A DNA stretch of 64,000 nucleotides from Nonlabens arenilitoris (GTDB taxonomy: Bacteria > Bacteroidota > Bacteroidia > Flavobacteriales > Flavobacteriaceae). A program made the translations under genes and the position numbers. Shown here piece by piece: positions 27,844-36,830 of the stretch. Below the pieces are notes generated by a model, which saw only the letters and a list, made by a program, of their open reading frames with translations, had not been told where the DNA came from and ran no database searches. Position 1 is the stretch's first letter. Each line of letters opens with the position of its first letter. The stretch spans positions 3,051,501 to 3,115,500 of the forward strand of contig NZ_MTPW01000001.1 in the NCBI RefSeq assembly GCF_002954765.1, given 5' to 3'.

Positions 27844-28686
27844 ATGAAACAACTACTTACCATAACTTTTATCGCTACTTTACTATTTACAGGTTGTAAA
27901 AAGAAACAAGAATCAGCCGTTTCTAGTAAAAATCTAATAAATATTTCCAATACAGAGCCTATTTTTATGAATGATGCTCATCAATTAGTATACGAGATGG
28001 TTCAAAAAGTTGGTAATCATGATCAACTTCTAAAGAAACAGAATGTTGTCTATAGCTATACCTATGAAACACCTGATGGGAAGATAGACCAGTCCATTGA
28101 AATGTATCAATTTAAAGGCGAACTTTCTCAAGGAACCTATATTAAACATGAACGCACTTTCCCTGATTTAACTGGAACTATTATACAAGGATACGATGGA
28201 ACTAACTACTGGCTCAATCATAATAACAATAATATTATAGATGAACAAAGATTAAAAAGAGTCGCTTTTAATAGACCTACTAATTATTACTGGTTCACAA
28301 TGATGCCTAAATTACTAGATCCAGGTATAAATTATGAATATGTAAAGGAAGAGACTATAAACAATAATACCTACGATATCGTCAAAGTATCATTTGAATC
28401 TGCAGATAATTCACCCAAGGATATTTATCAACTGTATATCAATCGCGATACAAAATTAGTAGACCAATTTTTATTTACTGTTGCAGACTTCAATAAAATG
28501 AAACCTTCCTTAATGCAAATGGAATATGAAAATATTGATGGATTGTTAATACCTACTAAAAGAAAATATAAAGCATCTGACTGGCAAGCAACGATAACAG
28601 ATGCTCCTTGGATTCATGTAAATTGGACAAATATAAAATTCAACAATGATATAAATGACCAAGACTTTCAGAACAAAGCCATATAG
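27844..28686 (+). CDS. Lipoprotein, LolA-like/DUF6503-type
   Basis: 280 residues. Lipobox: ITFIATLLFTGCKKK (Cys19). The mature part (HQLVYEMVQKVGNHDQLLKKQNV onwards) alternates beta strands with conserved aromatic positions (GYDGTNYWLN, NYYWFTMMPKLLDPGI), like outer-membrane lipoprotein-sorting or DUF6503 proteins. It is a distant relative in design of the protein at 13341-14054. Probably a periplasmic or surface lipid-binding protein; substrate unknown. Last gene of the SDR-DoxX group, followed by a strong terminator. Confidence 0.75.
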   Translation: MKQLLTITFIATLLFTGCKKKQESAVSSKNLINISNTEPIFMNDAHQLVYEMVQKVGNHDQLLKKQNVVYSYTYETPDGKIDQSIEMYQFKGELSQGTYIKHERTFPDLTGTIIQGYDGTNYWLNHNNNNIIDEQRLKRVAFNRPTNYYWFTMMPKLLDPGINYEYVKEETINNNTYDIVKVSFESADNSPKDIYQLYINRDTKLVDQFLFTVADFNKMKPSLMQMEYENIDGLLIPTKRKYKASDWQATITDAPWIHVNWTNIKFNNDINDQDFQNKAI

Positions 28687-28704
28687 TTCAAATCTTTACA
28701 TACT

Positions 28705-28735
28705 AAAAAATCCACCTAGCGGTGGATTTTTTTTT
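28705..28735 (+). terminator. Intrinsic terminator after the SDR-DoxX-lipoprotein genes
   Basis: AAAAAATCCACC pairs with GGTGGATTTTTT; the loop is only TAGC, followed by a long T-run. Confidence 0.88.
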
Positions 28736-28775
28736 CCTAGAAACAAGTCTAGGTGATATGATAAATGCTTTCTAA

Positions 28776-29195
28776 TTAAAACATCTCGCGACCAGAGAAA
28801 TGGAATGCTCCTTCTATGGCAGCATTTTCATCACTGTCACTACCGTGTACAGCATTTTCTCCCATACTAGTTGCATATAACTGGCGTATAGTACCTTCAG
28901 CAGCATCTGCTGGGTTCGTAGCACCTATAAGCGTACGGAAATCTGCAACTGCATTTTCTTTTTCAAGAATCGCAGCAACGATAGGTCCACGAGTCATAAA
29001 TTCAACTAACTCACCAAAGAATGGACGCTCATTATGCACAGCATAAAAAGTTTCAGCATCTGCCTTAGTCATTTGAGTTAATTTCATCGCTACGATTCTA
29101 AAACCGCTCGCAGTAATTTTTTCAAGTATAGCACCGATGTGTCCGTTTTCAACGCCATCAGGCTTAATCATTGTAAATGTTCTATTAGTTGCCAT
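28776..29195 (-). CDS. ndk: Nucleoside diphosphate kinase
   Basis: 139 residues. [18 protein letters not shown] is the family opening, and the phospho-accepting His117 lies in ENAVHGSDS. It balances nucleoside triphosphate pools by transferring the gamma-phosphate from ATP to NDPs through phospho-His, as a tetramer or hexamer in the cytosol. Monocistronic, with a -7 box 22 bp upstream. Confidence 0.97.
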   Translation of the reverse strand: MATNRTFTMIKPDGVENGHIGAILEKITASGFRIVAMKLTQMTKADAETFYAVHNERPFFGELVEFMTRGPIVAAILEKENAVADFRTLIGATNPADAAEGTIRQLYATSMGENAVHGSDSDENAAIEGAFHFSGREMF

Positions 29196-29217
29196 CTTTA
29201 TTTTTTTAAATAGGCTG

Positions 29218-29225
29218 CAAAAGTA
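29218..29225 (-). promoter_or_regulatory. -7 promoter box for ndk
   Basis: TACTTTTG on minus (CAAAAGTA on plus), 22 bp before the ATG at 29195. Confidence 0.6.
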
Positions 29226-29340
29226 CTATTAAAAGTCGCAGTGGCAATACAATAGCCTTTAGTTTTTTGTGCCGTGATGAATTAAAGTATCATCTATAGC
29301 ATTTACTTCTTGCATCACTCCTATTTTAATGGCTATGGAT

Positions 29341-29348
29341 TACTTTTG
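29341..29348 (+). promoter_or_regulatory. -7 promoter box for nrnA-gldI, very close to the start codon
   Basis: TACTTTTG ends 5 bp before ATG 29354, implying a transcript with almost no leader. Confidence 0.55.
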
Positions 29349-29353
29349 TAATT

Positions 29354-30379
29354 ATGAACGCAGCACAAATTAAAGAGCTCAAAAATTTATTGAGCACTCC
29401 TCAAAAAATAGTAATTGTACCGCATCGCAATCCAGATGGTGACGCAATAGGTTCCACGACAGCTTTGTATAGCTATTTAAAACAACTAGATCATCATTGT
29501 ACTATTATTTCACCTAACGATTATCCAGACTTTCTAAAATGGATGCCTTTCACAAATGAAATAATGATTTATGAAAAAGAAAAAAATGAAGCAGACTCCT
29601 TAATTAAAGAGGCTGATTTCATCTTTATACTAGATCAAAATGCTTTTCATAGAGCTGGTGAAATGGAAACAATACTAGCTGCTACTGATACTACATATAT
29701 AATGATTGATCATCACCAGCAACCAGATGATTTTGCTACCTATATGTATAGCGACACTTCTATGAGTTCTACCTGTGAAATGATTTATCATTTTATAGAT
29801 AAGATGCAACACACAGATATGATTACCGCAGACATGGCTTCATCCATGTATACCGGTATCATTACAGATACCGGTAATTTTAAATACCGCTCAACTACTA
29901 GCGCGACATTAAGAGTAGCGGCTCAATTAAAAGATAAAGGAGCTGACAGCGAGGCTATTAATCGTAATATCTATGATGTAAACACACCATCTCGTATGAA
30001 ATTACTAGGTGTTGCTTTAAACAATTTACAGATATTGCCAGAGTTTAAAACGGCCTACATAACACTTACCCAGCAAGAGCTTAACGATAATAATTTCAAA
30101 AAAGGCGATACAGAAGGATTTGTAAACTATGGATTAAGTCTAAAAGGTATCGTATTTGCCCTTATTTTTATAGAGAATAAAGACGACGGAATTATTAAAA
30201 TCTCCTTAAGATCTAAAGGTGACTTTGACGTAAATTTATTAGCAAGAGAACACTTTAACGGTGGCGGCCATAAAAACGCCGCAGGTGGACGCTCAGACCT
30301 AGATATGAAAGCTACAGAGCAAAAATTAATTAGTATATTGCCTTCTTATGAAAAAGCACTTAGCGACACCATTATTTAA
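29354..30379 (+). CDS. nrnA: DHH/DHHA1 phosphoesterase, NrnA-type oligoribonuclease/pAp phosphatase
   Basis: 341 residues. DHH domain: HRNPDGDAIGS, LDQNAF, IDHHQQPDDF and GIITDTGNFKYRST, all metal-binding. The DHHA1 domain ends in GGGHKNAAGG. NrnA-type enzymes degrade 2-5-mer RNA and dephosphorylate 3'-phosphoadenosine 5'-phosphate, using Mn2+. It overlaps gldI by 32 bp, so the pair is co-translated. I remember this phosphoesterase-gldI neighbourhood from other gliding flavobacteria. Confidence 0.92.
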   Translation: MNAAQIKELKNLLSTPQKIVIVPHRNPDGDAIGSTTALYSYLKQLDHHCTIISPNDYPDFLKWMPFTNEIMIYEKEKNEADSLIKEADFIFILDQNAFHRAGEMETILAATDTTYIMIDHHQQPDDFATYMYSDTSMSSTCEMIYHFIDKMQHTDMITADMASSMYTGIITDTGNFKYRSTTSATLRVAAQLKDKGADSEAINRNIYDVNTPSRMKLLGVALNNLQILPEFKTAYITLTQQELNDNNFKKGDTEGFVNYGLSLKGIVFALIFIENKDDGIIKISLRSKGDFDVNLLAREHFNGGGHKNAAGGRSDLDMKATEQKLISILPSYEKALSDTII

Positions 30380-30908
30380 AGTTTTACTGGCACTATTAAT
30401 ACTAATTACCTATAGTTGTAAAACACCAGAGCCTCGTAAACCTATAAGTCGCACGACCAGTTCTACAACAGAACTGTCTATAGAAAACAATAAACAAATC
30501 TATGCTGCTGAAGAAGCAGCAATTGAAAAAATCATCGCTGGATTAGATAAAAAGTTTGAGCGATCAACTCATGGCTTTTACTATGCTTTTACACAAAAAG
30601 ATAGTATTGAAGGTAAGACGCCCGTTTTTGGTGATCGTGTAACCTTTGAATACAATGTTATTGCACTTAATGGAGACACAATCTATCATAAAGAAGAACT
30701 ATCTCCTATCACTAAAAGTATGGAGCAAGAATATGGAATCTTTCGCGGTATGCGAGACGCTTTAAAACTAATGCAAACCGGTGAAGAGGCTACTTTTTAT
30801 TTTCCATCCTATACAGGTTATGGATATTATGGAGACCAGGACCGCATCGGGACTAACGTTCCCTTTAAAAGTGATGTCAAATTACTGGGTATTAATATAG
30901 AAGAATAA
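30348..30908 (+). CDS. gldI: Gliding motility lipoprotein GldI, FKBP-type peptidyl-prolyl isomerase
   Basis: 186 residues. The signal peptide ends in the lipobox LITYSC (Cys24). The FKBP domain follows: VFGDRVTFEYNVIALNGDTIY, the flap GIFRGMRDALKLMQTGEEATF and the final YYGDQDRIGTNVPFKSDVKL. GldI is a periplasm-facing folding catalyst needed for gliding and type IX secretion in Flavobacterium johnsoniae. Its presence suggests a gliding or type IX system elsewhere in the genome; no other gld or spr gene is in the window. It overlaps nrnA. Confidence 0.88.
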   Translation: MKKHLATPLFKVLLALLILITYSCKTPEPRKPISRTTSSTTELSIENNKQIYAAEEAAIEKIIAGLDKKFERSTHGFYYAFTQKDSIEGKTPVFGDRVTFEYNVIALNGDTIYHKEELSPITKSMEQEYGIFRGMRDALKLMQTGEEATFYFPSYTGYGYYGDQDRIGTNVPFKSDVKLLGINIEE

Positions 30909-30937
30909 TTCTTATAATTGCGTTGGATTTGTGTTTT

Positions 30938-30957
30938 ACGCTTTCGCGAAAGCGTAC
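30938..30957. repeat. Dispersed palindrome, perfect 20-bp copy, intergenic
   Basis: TACGCTTTCGCGAAAGCGTA between gldI and the next isomerase gene, identical over 20 bp to the copy at 19501. Confidence 0.92.
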
Positions 30958-31027
30958 TAATTCATGCCATATGTATCATTTACAATTAAATTAAAACAAC
31001 AACTCAAATAATTAAAAAATTAAAATA

Positions 31028-32185
31028 ATGAAAAAAGTACACGGATTACTTTTATTACTAGCTGTGATTCTTACAGCAGCATCTTGCGAAGATAAATATG
31101 GAGATGCACCAGACGGAATCTATGCAGAAATTGTTACCGATAAAGGAACAATGCTGGCCGAATTATACTATGAAGCCGCACCATTAACCGTTGCAAATTA
31201 TGTAGCGCTTGCAGAAGGTAATCATCCACAATTGGGCGTGGATAGTTTAAAAGGAAAACCATATTATGATGGTTTACTATTTCATAGAGTTATGAAAGAT
31301 TTTATGATTCAAGGTGGTGACTATACTGGTACTGGATCTGGTAATGTAGGTTACAAATTTGATCAAGAAATTGTAGATACTTTAAATCATAATGCAAAGG
31401 GAATTTTATCAATGGCAAATGCTGGTCCTAATACTAATGGGACACAGTTCTTTATTATGCATAAAGAGACACCTTTCTTAAACGGAAAGTATAATGTATT
31501 TGGTAAAGTGGTAGAAGGTCTATCTGTTATTGACTCAATTGCTGCCGTACCAGTAAATGCACAAGCAAACAACAGACCTATTGAAGATGTAAAGATGCAA
31601 ACGATACGCATTATCAGAAAAGGAAAGGCAGCAAAAAAATGGGACGCTGTAGAGGTTTTTAATACTGTTCAAGAGGAAAAAGCAATTGCCGCACAAGAAG
31701 CTGCAGAGCGTTTACAAAAAAGAATGGCGCAAGCGCCAGAAATGCAAGCAAAAAAAGCTGCACAGCTTAAAGAATGGAAATCAAAAGCTACTAAATTAAA
31801 AGATAGCGATGTGTTAGTTTATAAAATATCTGAAGGTAGTGGTGTACAACCAGCTATGGGTTCTGAGGTTAAAATAGACTACAGTGGCTTCTTTATGGAT
31901 GGTAAACTTTTTGATACTAGTGATGTAGAAATTGCGCAAACCTATGGTAATTATAATGAGCGCAAGGATCAAGCTGGTGCTTACCAAGCAATACCTGTAA
32001 AATATGATCCAGCAACACCTATGGGTGCGGTAGGCTTTAAATATGCATATTTAACAATGAACTATGGTGATAAGATTGTTGCTTTTGTTCCATCTGACCT
32101 AGGTTATGGTGAGCGTGGTGCTGGAAATGTTATACCACCTAATACAGAACTTATTTTTGAAATGGAAATCTTACCACAAGATTAA
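31028..32185 (+). CDS. Double-domain peptidyl-prolyl isomerase lipoprotein (cyclophilin + FKBP)
   Basis: 385 residues. Lipobox: ILTAASCED. Cyclophilin domain at about residues 35-200: APLTVANYVALAEG, FHRVMKDFMIQGGD and NTNGTQFFIMH. A helical, Ala/Lys/Gln-rich linker follows (about 215-255). FKBP domain at about 260-385: GSEVKIDYSGFFMDGKLFDTS, and LGYGERGAGNVIPPNTELIF. Both folds catalyse prolyl cis-trans isomerisation of exported proteins in the periplasm. It lies 120 bp after gldI, forming a local cluster of envelope folding factors, and ends at a strong terminator. Confidence 0.92.
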   Translation: MKKVHGLLLLLAVILTAASCEDKYGDAPDGIYAEIVTDKGTMLAELYYEAAPLTVANYVALAEGNHPQLGVDSLKGKPYYDGLLFHRVMKDFMIQGGDYTGTGSGNVGYKFDQEIVDTLNHNAKGILSMANAGPNTNGTQFFIMHKETPFLNGKYNVFGKVVEGLSVIDSIAAVPVNAQANNRPIEDVKMQTIRIIRKGKAAKKWDAVEVFNTVQEEKAIAAQEAAERLQKRMAQAPEMQAKKAAQLKEWKSKATKLKDSDVLVYKISEGSGVQPAMGSEVKIDYSGFFMDGKLFDTSDVEIAQTYGNYNERKDQAGAYQAIPVKYDPATPMGAVGFKYAYLTMNYGDKIVAFVPSDLGYGERGAGNVIPPNTELIFEMEILPQD

Positions 32186-32210
32186 TTTCTTAAATACTTA
32201 GAATAAAATA

Positions 32211-32231
32211 AGCGCCCTTCGGGCGCTTTTT
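32211..32231 (+). terminator. Intrinsic terminator after the double-domain isomerase
   Basis: AGCGCCC-TTC-GGGCGCT followed by TTTTTT: a perfect 7-bp GC-rich stem with a three-base loop. The flanking A/T tracts are weaker on the left, so it works mainly rightward. Confidence 0.92.
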
Positions 32232-32247
32232 TTATATCTATTATTAT

Positions 32248-33618
32248 CTATTTCAATTGATCAATTACCGCTTCAGGTTTTAATAATTCCTGTTCACCTG
32301 TTTTCATATTTTTTAAAAGCAAAGCTCCAGCAGCTATTTCATCTTCACCTAATAAAATGACATATGGTATTTCATTACGATCTGCATACTTCATTTGTTT
32401 ATTAGTTTTAGCAGCTTCAGGATATAACTCTGTTTTAATACCACTTTCACGGAAACGGCATACTAGATTCATAGCATGAGCAGCTTCTATATCACCAAAG
32501 TTTATAAATAAAACATCTACTCCAGCTCTAACTGAATCTGGGAATAAACCTAACTCTTCAATAACTAAGTAAATACGGTCCAGACCAAAACTAATCCCTA
32601 CACCACTTACATCCTTTAATCCAAACATACTGGTTAGATCATCATAACGTCCACCACCACCTATGCTACCCATCTTCAATCCTTCTGGCGCAGCTACTTC
32701 AAAAATACAACCGGTATAATAATTAAGTCCACGCGCAAGAGTGATATCTAAATCTAGATTAGCAGACTTTAATCCTAGAGCAACAATTTGATTATTTATA
32801 AACTCAAGCTCTTCAATACCTTTTAGTCCAGTTTCAGACTCTGATAATAAAGATCTCATTACATCAAGCTTTGAAGCAAAATCACCTTGAAGACTAAAAA
32901 CAGGATTAAGTTTTTCAATGGCACTTTTAGAAATGCCTTTATTTATCATTTCATCTTTAACCTTTTCTGCTCCTATTTTATCAAGTTTATCTAATGCAAC
33001 AGTAAAATCAATGAGTTGATCTTCAGCACCTATCATTTGAGCGATACCAGCTAGAATTTTTCTATTATTAATTTTAATAGTACAACCATTTAATTTCAAA
33101 TCTGTGAATACAGCATCATATAGCTTTACTAATTCTACTTCTTGTAATAAAGAATTACTTCCTACCACATCTGCATCACACTGATAGAACTCTTGAAAGC
33201 GACCATGCTGTGGTCGATCTGCACGCCATACAGGCTGAATTTGATAACGTTTAAAAGGAAAAGCTATATCATTTTGATGTTGTACAACATATCTAGCAAA
33301 TGGTACTGTTAAATCATATCTTAAAGCTCGTTTACTGATTTGTGGAGAAACTTTATACTCATTTTTAGATTGTAAATCTTCTTCATTTACCTTATTTAAG
33401 TACTGACCATTATTCAAAATTTTAAAAATCAGACGATCTCCTTCTTCACCGTATTTACCTAGTAAAGTATCACTATTCTCAAAACTAGGTGTTTCAATAG
33501 GCATAAAACCATAATGCTCAAAATGATGCTTAATGGTATTCATTACATATTGACGTCGCTGTACTTCAACAGGACTGAAATCTCTAGTTCCTTTAGGTAT
33601 AGAAGGTTTTTGTGCCAT
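32248..33618 (-). CDS. hisS: Histidyl-tRNA synthetase
   Basis: 456 residues. Class II motif 2 is present (VWRADRPQHGRFQEFYQCD), and the histidine-binding block ARGLNYYTGCIFEV and GGGRYDDLTSMFG identify HisRS. The C-terminal anticodon-binding domain runs from about residue 365 (VDVLFINFGD). It charges tRNA-His with histidine using ATP. A -7 box lies 17 bp before the ATG. The terminator at 32211-32231 sits 17 bp past its stop. Confidence 0.97.
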   Translation of the reverse strand: MAQKPSIPKGTRDFSPVEVQRRQYVMNTIKHHFEHYGFMPIETPSFENSDTLLGKYGEEGDRLIFKILNNGQYLNKVNEEDLQSKNEYKVSPQISKRALRYDLTVPFARYVVQHQNDIAFPFKRYQIQPVWRADRPQHGRFQEFYQCDADVVGSNSLLQEVELVKLYDAVFTDLKLNGCTIKINNRKILAGIAQMIGAEDQLIDFTVALDKLDKIGAEKVKDEMINKGISKSAIEKLNPVFSLQGDFASKLDVMRSLLSESETGLKGIEELEFINNQIVALGLKSANLDLDITLARGLNYYTGCIFEVAAPEGLKMGSIGGGGRYDDLTSMFGLKDVSGVGISFGLDRIYLVIEELGLFPDSVRAGVDVLFINFGDIEAAHAMNLVCRFRESGIKTELYPEAAKTNKQMKYADRNEIPYVILLGEDEIAAGALLLKNMKTGEQELLKPEAVIDQLK

Positions 33619-33635
33619 AACTTAAATTAAAGATG

Positions 33636-33643
33636 CAAATATA
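33636..33643 (-). promoter_or_regulatory. -7 promoter box for hisS
   Basis: TATATTTG on minus (CAAATATA on plus), 17 bp before the ATG at 33618. Confidence 0.55.
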
Positions 33644-33743
33644 AACACATCATTAAGGCTAGGCTTCATAATTATATTTTAAAGTAATATGATTTACTTA
33701 ATAGAACTTGTAACATTGTATAGAAAATTGAGTCTAACCACGT

Positions 33744-34985
33744 ATGGCAGGATTATTAAGGCAAAACATCAACATTGCACAACAAAGTATTAAGGGACAA
33801 TTCTTAAGAACAGCACTAACCGTCATTATTATTGCGATAGGAATTACGGCTCTAGTTGGTATTCTTAGTTCAGTACGCGCGCTAGAAAGCACGATAGGTG
33901 GTGGTTTTTCTGGAATAGGCGCAAATACCTTCAGTATGCAGCGTTATCCTTTTACCATGCAAAGACGTGGTGGTGGTGAACGTGTAAAAGTAAATCCTAT
34001 CATTAGCTACCGCGAGGTTAAAGACTTTGAAAATCAATGGGATTATCCTTTTTCTCAAGTAGGTGTGTCTTTTCAGGCCACGTCGCAAGCCGAAGTGAAG
34101 AGTGAAGATCGTAAAACTAAACCTAAAGTCATCATATCTGGAGTTAATGCAAACTATGTTGAGAATGCAGGGTTAACCATTAATGAAGGACGTGGATTTT
34201 CAAGTTTTGACATTAAAAATAATGCTCGTGTCTGTATTATAGGTAGTGATATGGAAGATGAACTTTTTCAAGGACTTAACCCTATAGGTCAAGTTTTAAG
34301 TATAAGAGGTAACAAGTTTACTGTTGTAGGTTTACTAGAAGAAAAGGGTTCCACATTTGGAAATAATATTGACTTAAGAGTATTAATCCCTATTGATGTG
34401 GCACGCAGTATTTACACTAGTCCTAATATTAATTATGACTTAAGTGTAAAGGTTAAAGATGATCAATTTATGGAAGGAGCAAAAGATCGTGCTGTTGTAC
34501 TTTTCCGTAATATAAGAGGTCTTGCCCCAGTAGAGGAAAATAACTTTGGTGTGATTCAAAGTGATCAATTACTTGGTGCCGCAAATGAGATAAAAGTAGC
34601 TCTCTATGCCGCAGGTTTTATAATTAGTATTATCACCATTTTTGGTAGTTCCATCGCGTTGATGAATATCATGCTAGTATCTGTTACAGAACGTACTCGA
34701 GAAATAGGCGTACGTAAAGCCTTAGGCGCTAAGCGATCAACGATATCTTGGCAGTTTTTTATAGAAACCATGCTTATCAGTCAATATGGTAGCATTTTAG
34801 GAATACTTTTTGGAATTCTAATAGGCTATGCTGTTTCAAATTATCTCGAAGTAGAATTTCTAATGCCATGGACACCTGTGATTTGGGCGACTATTATTTC
34901 TATAATCATAGCTATATTCTCTGGTGTCATTCCAGCGATAAAGGCTGCAAGACTAGACCCTATTGAAGCCTTAAGACATGAGTAA
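33744..34985 (+). CDS. FtsX/MacB-type ABC transporter permease
   Basis: 413 residues. One N-terminal transmembrane helix (about 22-44) precedes a large extracytoplasmic MacB-like core domain (about 45-280, with VGLLEEKGSTFGNNID). Three C-terminal helices make up the FtsX domain, including IMLVSVTERTREIGVRKALGA, the conserved coupling segment. It would act with an ATPase and possibly an adaptor to move substrates or transmit force at the inner membrane. No ATPase gene is adjacent, so its partner is elsewhere. It overlaps ogt by 8 bp. Confidence 0.9.
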   Translation: MAGLLRQNINIAQQSIKGQFLRTALTVIIIAIGITALVGILSSVRALESTIGGGFSGIGANTFSMQRYPFTMQRRGGGERVKVNPIISYREVKDFENQWDYPFSQVGVSFQATSQAEVKSEDRKTKPKVIISGVNANYVENAGLTINEGRGFSSFDIKNNARVCIIGSDMEDELFQGLNPIGQVLSIRGNKFTVVGLLEEKGSTFGNNIDLRVLIPIDVARSIYTSPNINYDLSVKVKDDQFMEGAKDRAVVLFRNIRGLAPVEENNFGVIQSDQLLGAANEIKVALYAAGFIISIITIFGSSIALMNIMLVSVTERTREIGVRKALGAKRSTISWQFFIETMLISQYGSILGILFGILIGYAVSNYLEVEFLMPWTPVIWATIISIIIAIFSGVIPAIKAARLDPIEALRHE

Positions 34986-35508
34986 AATATATATCAAGTA
35001 TTACAAATTTGCCGTAGGCGATGTAATCATTGGTATTTATGAAAATCAACTTTGTTTATTAGACTGGCAATACCGCAAACAACGTGAAGCCATTGATCAC
35101 CGTATTGCAAATGATCTAAACGCTATCTACACGGTTGAAGATCATCAACTTCATCATAAGGTTATCGTTCAAATACAAGAATATTTTAATAAGAAACGTA
35201 ATGAATTTGACATTCCTCTATTATTAACAGGAACTACATTTCAAAAAGCAGTTTGGAATGAATTATTAAAGATTCCTTATGGACAAACGATTTCTTATCT
35301 ATCGCTTTCGCGAAAGCTTTATAAAGAAAAAGCGATAAGAGCAGTAGCCAATGCAAATGGTGCAAATGCCTTATCAATAGTTATACCTTGCCACAGAGTG
35401 ATAGGAAGTAATGGTGATTTAATAGGATATGCCGGTGGATTACTAGCAAAGAAAAAGCTCCTACAAATTGAAGGAGCTTTACAGAGTAATCAATTGGGAT
35501 TATTTTAA
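34978..35508 (+). CDS. ogt: Methylated-DNA-protein-cysteine methyltransferase
   Basis: 176 residues. The active-site motif IPCHRVIG contains the acceptor Cys138, and the helix-turn-helix with Arg finger (AIRAVANANGANALS) precedes it. FQKAVWNELLKIPYGQT is the conserved C-terminal-domain entry. It repairs O6-methylguanine by suicidal transfer of the methyl group to its own Cys. A perfect palindrome copy (35304-35317) is read as SLSRKLYK, in the loop before the recognition helix. It shares a transcript with the permease and overlaps the convergent gene by 4 bp. Confidence 0.94.
   Translation: MSKIYIKYYKFAVGDVIIGIYENQLCLLDWQYRKQREAIDHRIANDLNAIYTVEDHQLHHKVIVQIQEYFNKKRNEFDIPLLLTGTTFQKAVWNELLKIPYGQTISYLSLSRKLYKEKAIRAVANANGANALSIVIPCHRVIGSNGDLIGYAGGLLAKKKLLQIEGALQSNQLGLF
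35304..35317. repeat. Dispersed palindrome, perfect copy, inside ogt
   Basis: GCTTTCGCGAAAGC; encodes LSRK next to the DNA-recognition helix. Confidence 0.9.
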
Positions 35509-35999
35509 AATCCGTTTTTTTCTTTTCCTAGTTCCATTAAATCATCAAAATAATTAAAAAGATCTCCTTTTGTAATTATTGCTCCTTGTTCAATAAGTTT
35601 AAACTTATCACCGTTAGGATCATCACTATATTTTTTTACAGCTGTAAATAATTTCACCGTATCATCCATCAAATTCTTTTGTAACCAGGCATATCCTTCT
35701 TTAGTGGTAATATCGATTAGCTCATCACCTACCATTACAGATATTAAGGATATTTCTTTTTCTTGTAAATGAAATAAATTCATGGTCTGTGGTGAGATGT
35801 GCTCAAGATACTTTGCTTTTGTGAGTACGCCTTCCCATACTAGATCAGAGAAGACATCGATTTCTTGCTCTGCCACCTCTGGTTTATTTGCCTTTATATC
35901 ATCCCATTCTGCAGCCGTTATGGTTTGAGTTGCTAGAAAATTGATGAATTCTGGATGTAATTCTTCTAATTGTTCTTTAGTTAACCTTCTATATTTCAT
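35505..35999 (-). CDS. Conserved cytosolic protein, probably DUF6495
   Basis: 164 residues, soluble, acidic and mainly helical (MKYRRLTKEQLEELHPEFI, then ITAAEWDDIKANKPE). I believe it is the flavobacterial DUF6495 family, often found beside the rpsF-rpsR-rplI operon, as here. No catalytic motif is visible and no function is known to me. It lies downstream of the ribosomal genes behind a hairpin, so it may get some read-through. Its end overlaps ogt by 4 bp. Confidence 0.75.
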   Translation of the reverse strand: MKYRRLTKEQLEELHPEFINFLATQTITAAEWDDIKANKPEVAEQEIDVFSDLVWEGVLTKAKYLEHISPQTMNLFHLQEKEISLISVMVGDELIDITTKEGYAWLQKNLMDDTVKLFTAVKKYSDDPNGDKFKLIEQGAIITKGDLFNYFDDLMELGKEKNGF

Positions 36000-36010
36000 G
36001 ACATGATGTA

Positions 36011-36036
36011 AAAAAGCCGCTCCAGTAAGGAACGGC
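36011..36036 (-). terminator. Probable terminator after rplI
   Basis: AAGCCGCTCC and GGAACGGCTT form a 10-bp stem with one mismatch. Read leftward it is followed by a U-run. It separates the ribosomal operon from the DUF6495 gene. Confidence 0.7.
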
Positions 36037-36062
36037 TTAGTTATTATTCTAATTTGAAATGA

Positions 36063-36515
36063 CTAGTTCTTAGCACCTACCACGTCAAAAGTAAAAGCAG
36101 TAGTTACTTCTCTGTGGAAACGTAACGTTGCTTCATATTGACCTAGACGCTTGATGTTTCCACCAGCTACAGTAATAAATTTCTTGTCTAATTCAACTCC
36201 TTGCTTAGCAAGTGCATCAGCAAGATCTTGTGTAGTTACAGATCCAAAAAGCTTATCACCATCACCAGTTTTGGCAGCGATTTTAACTTCAAGACCGTTT
36301 AACTTATCAGATTGCTCTTGAGCAAGTTTGATATTGTTTGCTTCTTTATGAGCACGTTGCTTGATAGTTTCAGCTAGTTGTTTCTTAGCACCTGGTGTAG
36401 CCATTATAGCCATACCATTAGGGATTAAGAAGTTACGACCATACCCAGGCTTAACAGTTACTACATCGTCAGTAAAACCTAAATGTTCTACGTCTTTCTT
36501 TAATATAAGTTCCAT
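36063..36515 (-). CDS. rplI: Ribosomal protein bL9
   Basis: 150 residues. MELILKKDVEHLGFTDDVVTVKPGYGRNFLIPNG is the diagnostic N-terminal L9 signature, split here as the opening MELILKKD and then GYGRNFLIP. A long connecting helix (QLAETIKQRAHKEANNI) leads to the C-terminal domain. bL9 binds 23S rRNA and bridges neighbouring ribosomes. It lies 15 bp after rpsR in the rpsF-rpsR-rplI operon. Confidence 0.97.
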   Translation of the reverse strand: MELILKKDVEHLGFTDDVVTVKPGYGRNFLIPNGMAIMATPGAKKQLAETIKQRAHKEANNIKLAQEQSDKLNGLEVKIAAKTGDGDKLFGSVTTQDLADALAKQGVELDKKFITVAGGNIKRLGQYEATLRFHREVTTAFTFDVVGAKN

Positions 36516-36530
36516 ATCGTTAATCTGGTT

Positions 36531-36827
36531 TTATTTTAATAAATCACCTACGTAAGGCATGATAGCGATGTGACGCGCACGCTTAACAGCTACAGCCACT
36601 TTACGTTGATATTTTAATGAAGTACCTGTTAAACGACGTGGTAACAATTTACCTTGTTCGTTTACAAAGCCCATTAAGAAATCAGGATCCTTATAATCTA
36701 TGTATTTAATACCACTACGTTTGAAACGGCAGTATTTTTTTCTTTGTTGAGTTTCAATTTTTAAAGGAGATAAGTAACGGATGTCACCATCTTTTTTTCC
36801 TTTAGCTTGTTGTTGTAAAGTTGCCAT
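36531..36827 (-). CDS. rpsR: Ribosomal protein bS18
   Basis: 98 residues. The S18 core is visible: [22 protein letters not shown], then [19 protein letters not shown] and [14 protein letters not shown]. It binds 16S rRNA next to bS6, whose gene lies 3 bp upstream. The short N-terminal extension ([18 protein letters not shown]) is usual in Bacteroidota. Confidence 0.97.
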   Translation of the reverse strand: MATLQQQAKGKKDGDIRYLSPLKIETQQRKKYCRFKRSGIKYIDYKDPDFLMGFVNEQGKLLPRRLTGTSLKYQRKVAVAVKRARHIAIMPYVGDLLK

Positions 36828-36830
36828 GGA

